DNA from: Bacteroidales bacterium
GTDB taxonomy: Bacteria; Bacteroidota; Bacteroidia; Bacteroidales; F082
Assembly (NCBI GenBank): GCA_028704385.1
Contig: JAQVLA010000005.1
Location: 1-64,000 of the forward strand
Direction: 5' to 3'
DNA length: 64,000 nucleotides
Below, piece by piece: positions 52,457 through 61,161 of the stretch. The translations under genes were made by a program, and so were the position numbers. The first letter of the stretch is position 1, and each line of letters opens with the position of its first letter. The notes under the pieces were generated by a model. That model saw only the letters and a program-made list of their open reading frames with translations. It was not told the origin of the DNA and did no database searches.

Positions 52457-53392
52457 ATGAAAAGTATATTGGTAACTGGTGGAGCAGGTTTTCTTGGTTC
52501 ACATCTTTGCGAAAGATTGCTCAACGAAGGCAATGAGGTGATCTGTCTTGACAATTATTTTACCGGACAAAAAAGTAATGTGGTTCATCTGATGGATCAT
52601 CCTTATTTTGAGTTGGTAAGACACGATGTAACAACACCTTTTTTTGTTGAAGTGGACGAAATTTACAACCTGGCTTGTCCGGCTTCACCTGTACACTACC
52701 AGTATAATCCAATCAAAACGGTAAAAACCTCGGTGATGGGTGCCATTAATATGCTTGGCCTGGCCAAACGTATCAAGGCAAAAGTGTTGCAGGCATCTAC
52801 TTCTGAAGTTTATGGTGACCCCGAGCAGCACCCTCAAAAAGAAACTTATTGGGGACATGTAAATCCAATCGGGCCACGAGCCTGCTACGATGAAGGTAAA
52901 CGATGTGCGGAAACACTTTTTGTGAATTATCACCAACAAAATGACGTCCGTATTAAAATTGTACGCATTTTTAATACATATGGCCCGCGTATGCATCCCA
53001 ACGACGGGCGTGTGGTTTCGAACTTTATTGTGCAGGCATTGCAGGGTAAAGACATCACCATTTATGGCGATGGAATGCAGACCCGAAGTTTTCAGTATGT
53101 AGATGATTTGGTTGAAGGCATGATCCGTTTGATGGCTACACCAGATAACTTTACTGGCCCTGTAAACATTGGCAATCCGGGAGAGTTCACTATGCTTGAG
53201 CTGGCACAGATGATCATCCAAAAAACCAACAGCAAATCCAAAATAGTTCATTTCCCTTTGCCAGCTGACGACCCTATGCAACGACGCCCGGATATCAGTC
53301 TGGCAAAAAAGGTGCTCGACTGGGAACCAAAAGTATCTCTGAATGAAGGTCTTGATAAAACGATAGCATTTTTTAAAACCATCGTGAAATGA
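52457..53392 (+). CDS. uxs: UDP-glucuronate decarboxylase (UDP-xylose synthase)
   Basis: 311 residues, short-chain dehydrogenase fold. Glycine motif TGGAGFLGS at 7-15, Ser/Tyr/Lys catalytic set with [20 protein letters not shown] and [11 protein letters not shown] (Tyr144, Lys148), and [22 protein letters not shown]. The YGDP..P.QxE.YWG and [13 protein letters not shown] patterns separate UXS from epimerases. It converts UDP-glucuronate to UDP-xylose. Overlaps the next gene as ATGA (53389-53392). Confidence 0.93.
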   Translation: MKSILVTGGAGFLGSHLCERLLNEGNEVICLDNYFTGQKSNVVHLMDHPYFELVRHDVTTPFFVEVDEIYNLACPASPVHYQYNPIKTVKTSVMGAINMLGLAKRIKAKVLQASTSEVYGDPEQHPQKETYWGHVNPIGPRACYDEGKRCAETLFVNYHQQNDVRIKIVRIFNTYGPRMHPNDGRVVSNFIVQALQGKDITIYGDGMQTRSFQYVDDLVEGMIRLMATPDNFTGPVNIGNPGEFTMLELAQMIIQKTNSKSKIVHFPLPADDPMQRRPDISLAKKVLDWEPKVSLNEGLDKTIAFFKTIVK

Positions 53393-54255
53393 ACATTCTG
53401 GTAACTGGCAGCAATGGCCAACTTGGGAATGAATTTCAAAAGATTGCCCAAACAGATCGTAAGCATGTATGGTATTTTACTGATGTTGAAGACCTTGATA
53501 TTACTAATCCAACTCAGCTAAAACATTATATCAATGCCGAAAATATAGAGGTGTGTATCAATTGTGCTGCCTATACCGCAGTGGACAAAGCCGAAGATGA
53601 GCCCGAAAAAGCACAGCTTCTAAATGCCCGGGCTCCCGCCTTTCTGGCCGAAGCATGCAAAAGTGCAGATTCGCTGCTTGTACATTTCTCTACCGATTAC
53701 GTTTTTAGCGGGCGACACTTTAAACCATATCTCGAAGATGATCCTGTAGAACCGGCTTCCTCATATGCCCAAAGCAAGGCTGACGGAGAAAGAAACATCA
53801 TGCTTAGCGGAGCTAACTTTATGATTATCAGAACATCATGGCTTTACAGCAAAACAGGAAACAACTTCCTTAAAACCATGATACGGCTAGGTAAAGAAAA
53901 AGAATCAATCAATGTGGTGGCCGATCAGGTCGGAACGCCAACTTATGCATTTGACCTCGCTGCAACCATTTTGCTGATGGTCGAAAATTATAATGAAAAC
54001 TCTATTAATCAGATCTATCATTACAGCAATGAAGGGGCAATCAGTTGGTACGATTTTGCGAAAGCCATTATGGACTTAGAAAAACTTGATTGTAAAGTGA
54101 TTCCAATCGAGTCAAAAGATTATCCGGTAAAGACTGTTCGTCCTTTTTACAGTGTGATGAACAAAGCCAGAATCAAATCAACCTTCAATATTACCGTTCC
54201 TTATTGGCGCGATAGTCTGAAAAAATGTCTGGAGGAATTGAATGAACATAAGTAG
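53389..54255 (+). CDS. rfbD: dTDP-4-dehydrorhamnose reductase-like protein
   Basis: 288 residues. RmlD signatures: [17 protein letters not shown] at 1-17, [20 protein letters not shown] near 59-78, [16 protein letters not shown] near 101-116, [11 protein letters not shown] (catalytic Tyr-x3-Lys) and [13 protein letters not shown]. In most genomes RfbD belongs with rfbA, B and C, which are absent here, so it may act on another NDP-4-keto sugar, or the partners are elsewhere. Translationally coupled to uxs. Confidence 0.9.
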   Translation: MNILVTGSNGQLGNEFQKIAQTDRKHVWYFTDVEDLDITNPTQLKHYINAENIEVCINCAAYTAVDKAEDEPEKAQLLNARAPAFLAEACKSADSLLVHFSTDYVFSGRHFKPYLEDDPVEPASSYAQSKADGERNIMLSGANFMIIRTSWLYSKTGNNFLKTMIRLGKEKESINVVADQVGTPTYAFDLAATILLMVENYNENSINQIYHYSNEGAISWYDFAKAIMDLEKLDCKVIPIESKDYPVKTVRPFYSVMNKARIKSTFNITVPYWRDSLKKCLEELNEHK

Positions 54256-54640
54256 GATTAATCGGCTTGTTATGCAGGTTTATGAAGCAGCCCGGGAAGT
54301 TCATGAGCAATATGGAATTGGCATTCCTGTGGATTTGCTTAAATCCTGTTTGGCTCACGAATTGAGAATCAGAGGATTGAGATTTCAGGCATCTCCGGAT
54401 TTTCATGTAGTCTATAATGATATCAAACTCGATCATACACTCAAAACCGATATTTTAATAGAAGAAACCTTAGCTCCGATTCTCTTCAAAAACAACGAGC
54501 AGGCCATAGACGAAATGGCTAATTTACTTAGCCTTTCACAGATACCTGTTGGTTTAGCGATTGAAATTGACAAAAACCGATTCATTGATGGTTTTAAAAA
54601 AATTCAAAATTCAAACAATAATAGGTATGAATACCATTGA
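54242..54640 (+). CDS. divergent GxxExxY-family protein
   Basis: 132 residues. The N-terminal part (INRLVMQVYEAAREVHEQYG) and LAHELRIRGLRFQ match the GxxExxY family seen inside polysaccharide clusters. The usual GLLESVYEECL signature appears as GIPVDLLKSCLAHEL, so the Glu and Tyr of the motif are missing, and the ELKA motif of the PD-(D/E)XK-like core reads PILFKNNEQA. It is probably an inactive or altered relative. It overlaps rfbD by 14 bp and the mutase gene by 14 bp, which shows tight coupling. Confidence 0.65.
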   Translation: MNISRINRLVMQVYEAAREVHEQYGIGIPVDLLKSCLAHELRIRGLRFQASPDFHVVYNDIKLDHTLKTDILIEETLAPILFKNNEQAIDEMANLLSLSQIPVGLAIEIDKNRFIDGFKKIQNSNNNRYEYH

Positions 54641-56363
54641 TCCCCAAGTTATGGCAGAGGCCAAAAAATGGCTGCAGCCACCCTACGACTTAGAAACTAT
54701 CAAAGCCGTTCAACAAATGATCGACAATGATCCAAAAGAGTTGACCGAAAGTTTTTACAAAAAACTTGAATTTGGAACCGGCGGATTAAGAGGCATCATG
54801 GGTGCTGGAACAAATCGCATGAATAAATACACGGTTGCGAAAGCTACACAGGGCTTGGCGAATTATATGAAAAAAATGTTCCCTGGTCAGAAGCTTTCGA
54901 TGGCAGTAGCTCACGACTGTCGCAACAACAGTGATTATTTTGCACGCATCACTGCAGAGATTATGTCGGCAAACGGAATTCAGGTTTACCTCTTCAAAGG
55001 TCTAAGACCTACTCCGGAACTTTCCTTTGCCATTCGTGAACTAAAATGCCAAAGCGGCGTAGTGATCACGGCTTCGCACAATCCCAAAGAATACAATGGA
55101 TACAAGGCCTACTGGGATGACGGGGGGCAGCTCATTGCTCCGCATGATAAAAATGTAATAGCCGAAGTTGAACAGATTAAAGACCTTTCCGAAATAAAAT
55201 TTGATGCCATCGAATCGCTGATAACTTATCTGGATGAGGATTTTGACAAAAAATATATCGACAGAATTAAATCGTTAAGCCTTTCGCCTGATGTTATTCA
55301 ACGTCAGAGCAATATGAAAATCGTATATACACCCATTCATGGCACCGGCGTTAAACTTGTTCCGGAAGCACTAAAAGCTTTTGGCTTTAAGGCGGTGTTT
55401 AACGTGCCGGAGCAGGATGTTGTGGACGGCAACTTCCCGACAGTTCACTCACCAAATCCGGAGGAGCCTGCAGCGCTTGAAATGGCCATTGCCAAAGCCA
55501 AAGAAATAAATGCCGACCTGGTAATGGCTTCCGATCCGGATGCCGACCGGGTGGGATTAGCCATCAGAAACGAAAACAACGAATTTATCCTTTTAAATGG
55601 AAATCAGGCAGCCAGTTTGTTAATTTATTATTTGCTTAACAAATGGCACGAAAACGGTAAACTTACTGGTAATGAATATATTGTGAAGACAATTGTTACC
55701 TCAGAACTGCTTTTCGATATTGCAGATAAATTTAATGTTGAACACTTTGAAGTACTTACCGGATTCAAATATATTGCAGATATAATCAAATCACTTGAAG
55801 GGAAAAAACAGTTTATCGGTGGTGGGGAAGAGAGTTATGGCTATCTGGTTGGTGATTTTGTACGTGATAAAGATGCCGTTAGTTCGTGTGTGATGTTGGC
55901 CGAAACAGCCGCATGGGCAGCTGATCAGGGAAAAACCTTGCTTCAGATGCTAAAAGAGCTTTATGTAGAATTTGGATTTTACAAAGAAAATCTACTCTCT
56001 GTCACCAAAAAAGGAAAAGAAGGTGCCAAGGCAATTAAAGCATTGATGGACAAGTATAGAAATAATCCTCCAACTATGATTGGTGATGAAAAGCTTGTCG
56101 AAATAAGGGATTATAAACTAAGTGAAATCCGAAATCTTGAAAACGGAAAAATCAGTAAAATTGAATTACCCAAGTCGGATGTATTGCAGTTTATCACTTC
56201 GGGCGGATCCAAAATTAGTGTGAGGCCATCCGGAACAGAACCTAAAATCAAGTTTTATTTTGGTGCTAAAACTAAACTGAAATCAGTTGCCGATTACGAA
56301 AAAACCAATACACTTCTGGACCAAAAAATTGAAGCTTTCAAAGTTTCATTGAATATTACATAA
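54627..56363 (+). CDS. pgm: phosphoglucomutase/phosphomannomutase family phosphohexomutase
   Basis: 578 residues from the ATG at 54627 (MNTIDPQVMAEAKKW); the longer frame adds 22 codons inside the previous gene. Catalytic Ser150 in TASHNPKEYNGYKAYWDDGG, metal loop DPDADR at 303-308, sugar-binding GGGEESYGY, and phosphate-binding RPSGTEPKIKFYFG. It interconverts hexose-6-phosphate and hexose-1-phosphate, feeding UDP-glucose for the upstream genes. Length and GTGGLRGIMGAG resemble the PgcA/YbbT-like group rather than small PMM. Confidence 0.94.
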   Translation: MNTIDPQVMAEAKKWLQPPYDLETIKAVQQMIDNDPKELTESFYKKLEFGTGGLRGIMGAGTNRMNKYTVAKATQGLANYMKKMFPGQKLSMAVAHDCRNNSDYFARITAEIMSANGIQVYLFKGLRPTPELSFAIRELKCQSGVVITASHNPKEYNGYKAYWDDGGQLIAPHDKNVIAEVEQIKDLSEIKFDAIESLITYLDEDFDKKYIDRIKSLSLSPDVIQRQSNMKIVYTPIHGTGVKLVPEALKAFGFKAVFNVPEQDVVDGNFPTVHSPNPEEPAALEMAIAKAKEINADLVMASDPDADRVGLAIRNENNEFILLNGNQAASLLIYYLLNKWHENGKLTGNEYIVKTIVTSELLFDIADKFNVEHFEVLTGFKYIADIIKSLEGKKQFIGGGEESYGYLVGDFVRDKDAVSSCVMLAETAAWAADQGKTLLQMLKELYVEFGFYKENLLSVTKKGKEGAKAIKALMDKYRNNPPTMIGDEKLVEIRDYKLSEIRNLENGKISKIELPKSDVLQFITSGGSKISVRPSGTEPKIKFYFGAKTKLKSVADYEKTNTLLDQKIEAFKVSLNIT

Positions 56364-56386
56364 CATTTTGTAAGCAAATGTTTAAG

Positions 56387-56422
56387 AACATGCCCCATCC
56401 GGTTGATGTGGCATGTTTTTTT
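56387..56422 (+). terminator. terminator of the nucleotide-sugar operon
   Basis: AACATGCC (56387-56394) and GGCATGTT (56410-56417) pair, followed by a T run to 56422. 24 nt after the phosphohexomutase stop. Confidence 0.85.
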
Positions 56423-56442
56423 CATAATGAGCGATTTAACTT

Positions 56443-56473
56443 TTTGTTTTTCAGTACTTTATTTTTAACTTTG
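56443..56473 (+). promoter_or_regulatory. promoter of the FemAB-like gene
   Basis: TTTG at 56443-56446, 19-nt gap, TAACTTTG at 56466-56473: a full consensus Bacteroidota promoter. 43 nt to the ATG at 56517. Confidence 0.75.
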
Positions 56474-56516
56474 CAAAATCGTTCCGGACAAACAAGTTAA
56501 AAAATTTTCTATCCTC

Positions 56517-57641
56517 ATGATTACAGACATCGTTCAAAAAGACGTTGAAGAATTATATTCTTCACCTATTGTTCAGCAGACCGCCTTTTGGTCAAAGTTG
56601 AAACAAAAAGCTGGTCTTAAAACCCTGGCGATAGATTTCAAGTCGCAGACCGGCAGTATATGTGATCAACCTGATTCGCAGCAAACGATACAGTCTGACG
56701 TGCTTGTTATCATGCAGCCGATAAATAGAAACTTTTGCATCGCTTATGCACCCTATGGTCCTGAGTTGGAGCCGAAAGAAGAGAACCAGGGCATGTTTCT
56801 GGAGTCACTTTCTGAAAATCTGAGGCCTCACCTGCCTGCCAATTGTATTGCGATCAGATACGACTTGCAATGGGAATCCTACTGGGCAAAAGACGCTGCT
56901 TTTTTTGATGCAGAAGGAAACTGGCTTGGTGAGCCCTCCTCCCGAACACAGGAATTCAGGTTTAATTATAACACACAAAACTGGAATTTCGAGAAATCAC
57001 TCACCAATATCCTTCCTTCTCACACCTTTTTTATTGACTTAAAGCTATCAGATGAGATACTGCTCCAAAAAATGAAACCCAAAACACGGTACAATATCAA
57101 GCTGGCTCAACGAAAGGGTGTTTCTGTCAGAACGCTGGATATAAACCAACTTGATATCTGGTATAAACTCTATCAGGAAACTGCCGAGCGCAATCGCTTC
57201 TATGTTAATGATTTAAATTATTTCAAAACCGTACTTAGCACCAAAGCGAACAACACTTACTCGTCTGCAGAAGTTTATTTACTTGTGGCCGAATGGAATA
57301 GTGAACCACTCGCTGCCATGTTTTTGATTGTTTCCGAAAAAAGAAGCTCCTACTTATATGGTGCTTCAACAGCAAAACATCGCAATGTGATGGCAACTTA
57401 CGCTCTGCAATGGGAAGCCATTCAACTGGCAAAAGCAAAGGGCTGCACTGAATATGATATGTTTGGAACTTCCCCTACACCTGACCCGACACATCCCATG
57501 TACGGACTTTACAAATTTAAAAGTGGTTTTGGTGGCAAGCTTTTTCATAGTTTAGGATGCTGGGATTATCCCTTACTTCAACAATCCTATGATATGTACA
57601 AAGCAATTGAATTGCAGGCTGCAGGATTCCATATGAGTTGA
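56517..57641 (+). CDS. FemAB/FemX-like aminoacyl-tRNA-dependent peptide ligase
   Basis: 374 residues with two GNAT-like folds as in FemAB. Recognisable: HTFFIDLKLSDEILLQKMKPKTRYNIKLAQRKGV (split; about 165-200, KPKTRYNI is the family core), WYKLYQETAERNRF near 215, and SYLYGASTAKHRNVMATYALQWEAI followed by YDMFGTSPTPDPTHPMYGLYKFKSGFGG, the family's C-terminal signature. It probably adds an amino acid to a peptidoglycan precursor or a lipid-linked acceptor in the cytoplasm; exact substrate is unknown. Confidence 0.85.
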   Translation: MITDIVQKDVEELYSSPIVQQTAFWSKLKQKAGLKTLAIDFKSQTGSICDQPDSQQTIQSDVLVIMQPINRNFCIAYAPYGPELEPKEENQGMFLESLSENLRPHLPANCIAIRYDLQWESYWAKDAAFFDAEGNWLGEPSSRTQEFRFNYNTQNWNFEKSLTNILPSHTFFIDLKLSDEILLQKMKPKTRYNIKLAQRKGVSVRTLDINQLDIWYKLYQETAERNRFYVNDLNYFKTVLSTKANNTYSSAEVYLLVAEWNSEPLAAMFLIVSEKRSSYLYGASTAKHRNVMATYALQWEAIQLAKAKGCTEYDMFGTSPTPDPTHPMYGLYKFKSGFGGKLFHSLGCWDYPLLQQSYDMYKAIELQAAGFHMS

Positions 57642-57686
57642 TGAAGCTGAAATGTAATTGTTATATTTATTCATTGTAAAGTTTAC

Positions 57687-57717
57687 TTGTCTTTTAAGTA
57701 TCTATCCATTACTTTTG
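57687..57717 (+). promoter_or_regulatory. promoter of the XRE / Omp85-like pair
   Basis: TTG at 57687-57689, 20-nt gap, TACTTTTG at 57710-57717. The leader to the XRE ATG is about 75 nt. Confidence 0.6.
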
Positions 57718-57796
57718 TGAAGTAAATCCATGCACTAAAAAAGGTATGTTTTTTCGTTTAACCAACCACTGTGATAAACCCAATTGATGATTGGTG

Positions 57797-58009
57797 ATGA
57801 AGAATAGTATAAAAGCAGAACGGGCAAAAAAAAATCTCACTCAGGCTCAACTTGCTGAAATGGTGCAAGTAAGCAGACAAACAATCAATGCAATCGAATT
57901 AGGCAAATACAACTTATCCACGATTCTTGCCCTAAAGATTGCAAGTATTTTTGATCAACCGATCGAAAACATTTTCGAGTTGGAAAAATCGGATTGGCAT
58001 GTTCAATAA
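57797..58009 (+). CDS. XRE-family helix-turn-helix regulator
   Basis: 70 residues from the ATG at 57797; earlier TTG/GTG codons in the frame are not needed. Single HTH: KAERAKKNLTQAQLAEMVQVSRQTINAIELGKYNLSTILAL (split) with the Q-A-E-L-A and VSRQTINAIE recognition helix near 24-33, followed by IASIFDQPIENIFEL. Such short regulators in Firmicutes and Bacteroidota often control a membrane protein beside them. The Omp85-like gene starts 12 nt downstream. Confidence 0.9.
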   Translation: MKNSIKAERAKKNLTQAQLAEMVQVSRQTINAIELGKYNLSTILALKIASIFDQPIENIFELEKSDWHVQ

Positions 58010-58021
58010 GCACATCAAAAA

Positions 58022-59896
58022 ATGATAAACAACTCATATTTGATTCGTGTTCTGCTATATTTCTCTGTTCTGATTGTTTTGTTTTTTATTCAACCGGTGA
58101 GTTTAACAGCGCAACAAACCCGAAAACAGCCAAAAACAACTTCCGACACGAATCAAAAAAATGATATAAAGGAATCTGACTCTGTCCTTTTCAAGAGATT
58201 AGAACAAAAAGGTAACAATAGTAAGTTTTTAAAGGAACTCATCGATATCACTTTCAAAGATCAGGAGCAACCCGAACAAAAAGAACTGACAGACAATACA
58301 TCAAGATGGTTGCCTTTCAAAGGTTTGGTTATCAGCCATATTATAGTTAAACAACCGCCTCCGGGCAGCTCATTTTTACCTTATATTTCAGAAAACGACA
58401 GCAGCCGGATCAAAAAGTTTATTCAAAAACTTCATGTTTATACAAGAAGCTCCGTAATTCAAAAGAATCTGTATGTCAATTCAGGAGACAGTCTGATACC
58501 TTGGTTAATCGCTGACAACGAAAAACTTATTCGTGATCTGCCTTACATCGAAAATGCGCGATTTTACCCCGAATCAGTCAGGAACGATTCTATCACCTTA
58601 ATTCTGGTTGTTCAGGATAATATTCCCTATGGTGTTTTTCCTGTGATCTATTCAGCTTCTAAGCAAAGTTTAAAAATATGGAACTCTAATTTTTTGGGCT
58701 TTGGCAATGAGGTCGGGTTTAGTCTGACTAACGAAAAGCCCGATTTTTATATGTCAGATCTGTATTTTAAACTTAACAACCTGGATAAAAGATTTATTCA
58801 AAACAGCATAAGGTATCAGCGTTCACTAAAGCAGGAATATTATACATTAACACTTGAAAGGCCTTATCTGCCAGGAGCTTACAAGTTAGCCGGCGGACTT
58901 GAGCTGGCACGAAAACAGGAAAATCTTCCTGACTATTATACTACCCAACCCGAAACCGTCCTCGAAACAAGATATTTTCAGGCTAACGGATGGCTGGGTT
59001 ATCAGTTCAAACTGAATAAACATCAACCTGATAAGCGGCCTCAGTACCTGGTTCCTGCGATCGGAATTTACAACACTTATTTTCAGAAAAGACCCTTTGT
59101 CAGTGCAGATTCCAATTACGTGTTAAATAATTTTACGCGAATAATGGCATCTGTAAACTGGGTAAATCAAAACTTTGTTGAAAGCGACAAACTCTTTGCA
59201 CAAAACCATCCTGAAGCACTTCCGGTTGGTTTTAGATTGGGCCTTACATTTGGGTACAACTGGAATGAATTCAATAAAATGCCCTACATTGGTACAGAAT
59301 TCAGATGGAGTTCGTTGGGGAAAAAAACTGATTACTGGGTTGTTTCAGCCGGATTCGGCAGCTATATTCAAAATCAAAAACTCAGACAGGGCGCTGTGAA
59401 GGGCACTTTGTATTATTTGAGTAATTTAGTGCCATTAGGCGAATACACCTTAAGGGTTTTAAGTGGAGTCAATTACGTTAGAGGAATAAACCGCCTTAGC
59501 TACGACAGTTTGCACCTGAACAACGGACGTGGGATTACAGGTTTACGCACCGATGCACTGAGCGGAATGCAACGCATTAACACAGAACTACAGTTTATGC
59601 TCTATACCCCCTGGAAATGGCTTGGGTTTAGCTTTACACCTTATCTGCTTTGTGAGGCCGGCTTTATTGCCGAAGAGAATGAAGAACTATTCAAAAACCG
59701 ACTGGTGACCGGACTGGGTATTGGTCTCAGACTCAGGAACAAATTTCTTGTTTTTTCATCAATACAGCTGAGGCTTATGTATTACCCCTATACTCCTGCG
59801 GGTGCGGCCTCCTGGTCATTCGATCTCTCTGATGATCTTGGATGGGAGCTCTTTAATTTTGATCCAAAACAACCGGATGAATTAATTTTCAGGTAA
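58022..59896 (+). CDS. Omp85/BamA-like surface antigen protein
   Basis: 624 residues. N-terminal hydrophobic segment (about 8-30, ending SLTAQ) is a signal peptide. A charged linker is followed by about one or two POTRA-like units (about 98-200: LVISHIIVKQPPPGSS, NSGDSLIPWLIADNEKLIRDLPYIENARFYPE), then a barrel with WNSNFLGFGNEVGFSLT, LEARKQENLPDYYTTQ-like and a strongly beta C-terminal part. POTRA-barrel order is that of BamA/TamA-type insertases, but it is shorter than BamA (usual 750-850), so a specialised exporter or lipid transporter is likely. Downstream partner of an XRE regulator. Confidence 0.7.
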   Translation: MINNSYLIRVLLYFSVLIVLFFIQPVSLTAQQTRKQPKTTSDTNQKNDIKESDSVLFKRLEQKGNNSKFLKELIDITFKDQEQPEQKELTDNTSRWLPFKGLVISHIIVKQPPPGSSFLPYISENDSSRIKKFIQKLHVYTRSSVIQKNLYVNSGDSLIPWLIADNEKLIRDLPYIENARFYPESVRNDSITLILVVQDNIPYGVFPVIYSASKQSLKIWNSNFLGFGNEVGFSLTNEKPDFYMSDLYFKLNNLDKRFIQNSIRYQRSLKQEYYTLTLERPYLPGAYKLAGGLELARKQENLPDYYTTQPETVLETRYFQANGWLGYQFKLNKHQPDKRPQYLVPAIGIYNTYFQKRPFVSADSNYVLNNFTRIMASVNWVNQNFVESDKLFAQNHPEALPVGFRLGLTFGYNWNEFNKMPYIGTEFRWSSLGKKTDYWVVSAGFGSYIQNQKLRQGAVKGTLYYLSNLVPLGEYTLRVLSGVNYVRGINRLSYDSLHLNNGRGITGLRTDALSGMQRINTELQFMLYTPWKWLGFSFTPYLLCEAGFIAEENEELFKNRLVTGLGIGLRLRNKFLVFSSIQLRLMYYPYTPAGAASWSFDLSDDLGWELFNFDPKQPDELIFR

Positions 59897-60005
59897 TAGT
59901 TTCTGTAATCCTTTACAGTAGCCAGACAGCAATGAAAGTTATAATCAAGCACTTTGTTTGGAAAAAGACATACAAAATCAATACTTCATTAGTTTCCCTT
60001 CAAAT

Positions 60006-60458
60006 TCAGATGATTTGTAAAATTTTGTAAGGTTTGTTATTAAAACTGAAGCTTTCACCTTTTTTCTTTGATTTCATGGCATGATATACCGGAACGAGCA
60101 TCGAAATAACGATGACTTCTTCTTCCTGAAACTGGATGATTCCAAGCCCAACACCAACAAAAAACAACTCAGAATCTGTTTGCACCAAAGCTCCAAATCC
60201 AACTTCTTTCTGAGGTTTATTAATTTCTGGTTTTTTAAGCAAATCCAAATACTGCATTGCTTTAAACATTTGTTTGGCAAACATATCTTTTTTTCTGAGC
60301 TGTTGGTTTCTGAAACCATCATACCGGTCTTTGGGTGTGCCATAGTTGTTGGCCTCTTCCTGAGCCTCATCCATAGCCTTTCGGGCATGATCAATAGCAG
60401 CTTCCTGCATATGGATCAAATGTTGGATAAGTTCAGTTTTATACTCCGGTGTTCTCAT
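60006..60458 (-). CDS. Gre-like transcription factor (GreA/GreB-related)
   Basis: 150 residues. N-terminal helical hairpin (about 1-70: TELIQHLIHMQEAAIDHARKAM) followed by a beta domain (about 85-150: VGFGALVQTDSELFFVGVGLG, VISMLVPVYHAMKSKKKGES). This matches the GreA/GreB fold: coiled coil reaching into RNA polymerase, then an FKBP-like C-domain with IS..SP/V...l.GKk.GD pattern. The acidic tip residues of Gre factors are not obviously present, so the transcript-cleavage function is uncertain. Transcribed from a promoter that overlaps the divergent DUF5063 promoter. Confidence 0.7.
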   Translation of the reverse strand: MRTPEYKTELIQHLIHMQEAAIDHARKAMDEAQEEANNYGTPKDRYDGFRNQQLRKKDMFAKQMFKAMQYLDLLKKPEINKPQKEVGFGALVQTDSELFFVGVGLGIIQFQEEEVIVISMLVPVYHAMKSKKKGESFSFNNKPYKILQII

Positions 60459-60471
60459 CAGAATACCTAAA

Positions 60472-60502
60472 TTTGCATTCAGTCGAGCAAATTTAAGCTT
60501 TG
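60472..60502 (+). promoter_or_regulatory. promoter of the DUF5063 gene
   Basis: TTTG at 60472-60475, then about 18-19 nt, then TAAGCTTTG at 60494-60502 (one base longer than the strict box). 23 nt before the ATG at 60526. Overlaps the minus-strand promoter of the Gre-like gene. Confidence 0.45.
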
Positions 60503-60519
60503 CTCAGAAATTAACCAAA
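60488..60519 (-). promoter_or_regulatory. promoter of the Gre-like gene
   Basis: Plus-strand CAAATTTA at 60488-60495 reads TAAATTTG on the minus strand; plus-strand CAAA at 60516-60519 supplies TTTG with a 20-nt gap. A full consensus match. 29 nt upstream of the ATG at 60458. Confidence 0.7.
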
Positions 60520-60525
60520 TAAAAC

Positions 60526-61068
60526 ATGAACACATCTGATCCTACCCTATCGCGTAACATATTGGAAATGGTGGCCGTAGCAAGTGAGTTTTGTAATTTT
60601 GCAGAAGATACTGCTAACCTCAGACAACAGTCATTTTTTAATTTGCTTCAAGGTTTGGTACCACTACTTTATCTGCGGGGCACGCTCCTGCCCGAAATCG
60701 AGCCTGAATTTCCGGAAGCCGACGAAAGATATGTCACACAAGAACAGTATGAAGGGCTTTTCAATGCACTTCGCGAAATAAGCAGCGACTTGGATGAGTT
60801 TTGGTATATTGACCACAGTGGAACACAAATCACCGAAACACTAAAAGGTAGTTTTGCTGAACACCTGGCTGATATCTATCAGGATCTGAAGGATTTTGTA
60901 ATGCTTTATAAAAGACCACAAATTGCAGCCCGCGAAAATGCCATTGCAAGCTGCAAAGCCAACTTTGCTCCCCACTGGGGTAAAAGACTGGCCAATTTAC
61001 TCCCTGCCTTACACGAACTTGTTGCAGAAGAAAAACCTACTGATCAGGAAGAGGATTTTTTTCTATAG
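60526..61068 (+). CDS. DUF5063 protein
   Basis: 180 residues, all-alpha and acidic, no signal peptide. The stretch VASEFCNFAEDTANLRQQSFFNLL near 16-39 and the late NFAPHWGKRLANLLPALHELV near 147-167 match the DUF5063 family of Bacteroidota, whose gene often lies beside a 3'-5' exonuclease. No function can be read from the sequence. Divergent from the Gre-like gene and upstream of FeoAB, with 93 bp in between. Confidence 0.8.
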   Translation: MNTSDPTLSRNILEMVAVASEFCNFAEDTANLRQQSFFNLLQGLVPLLYLRGTLLPEIEPEFPEADERYVTQEQYEGLFNALREISSDLDEFWYIDHSGTQITETLKGSFAEHLADIYQDLKDFVMLYKRPQIAARENAIASCKANFAPHWGKRLANLLPALHELVAEEKPTDQEEDFFL

Positions 61069-61091
61069 TGATGATTTATTTTTAAGTTGAT

Positions 61092-61129
61092 ATATACCTA
61101 CTATTTGGTATGTTGCTCCTTTGGTATAT
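61092..61129 (+). promoter_or_regulatory. repeat cluster upstream of feoAB
   Basis: TTTGGTAT occurs at 61104-61111 and again at 61120-61127, period 16. ATATACC (61092-61098) is the inverted partner of GGTATAT (61123-61129). Nearer the start codon GCTAT and ATAGC form a second inverted repeat (61141-61145 and 61152-61156). In Feo promoters such elements may bind an iron- or oxygen-responsive regulator such as a DtxR-type or Fur protein; this is positional inference. Confidence 0.35.
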
Positions 61130-61161
61130 TTTCTTTTTTTGCTATGGCAAAATAGCATGAT

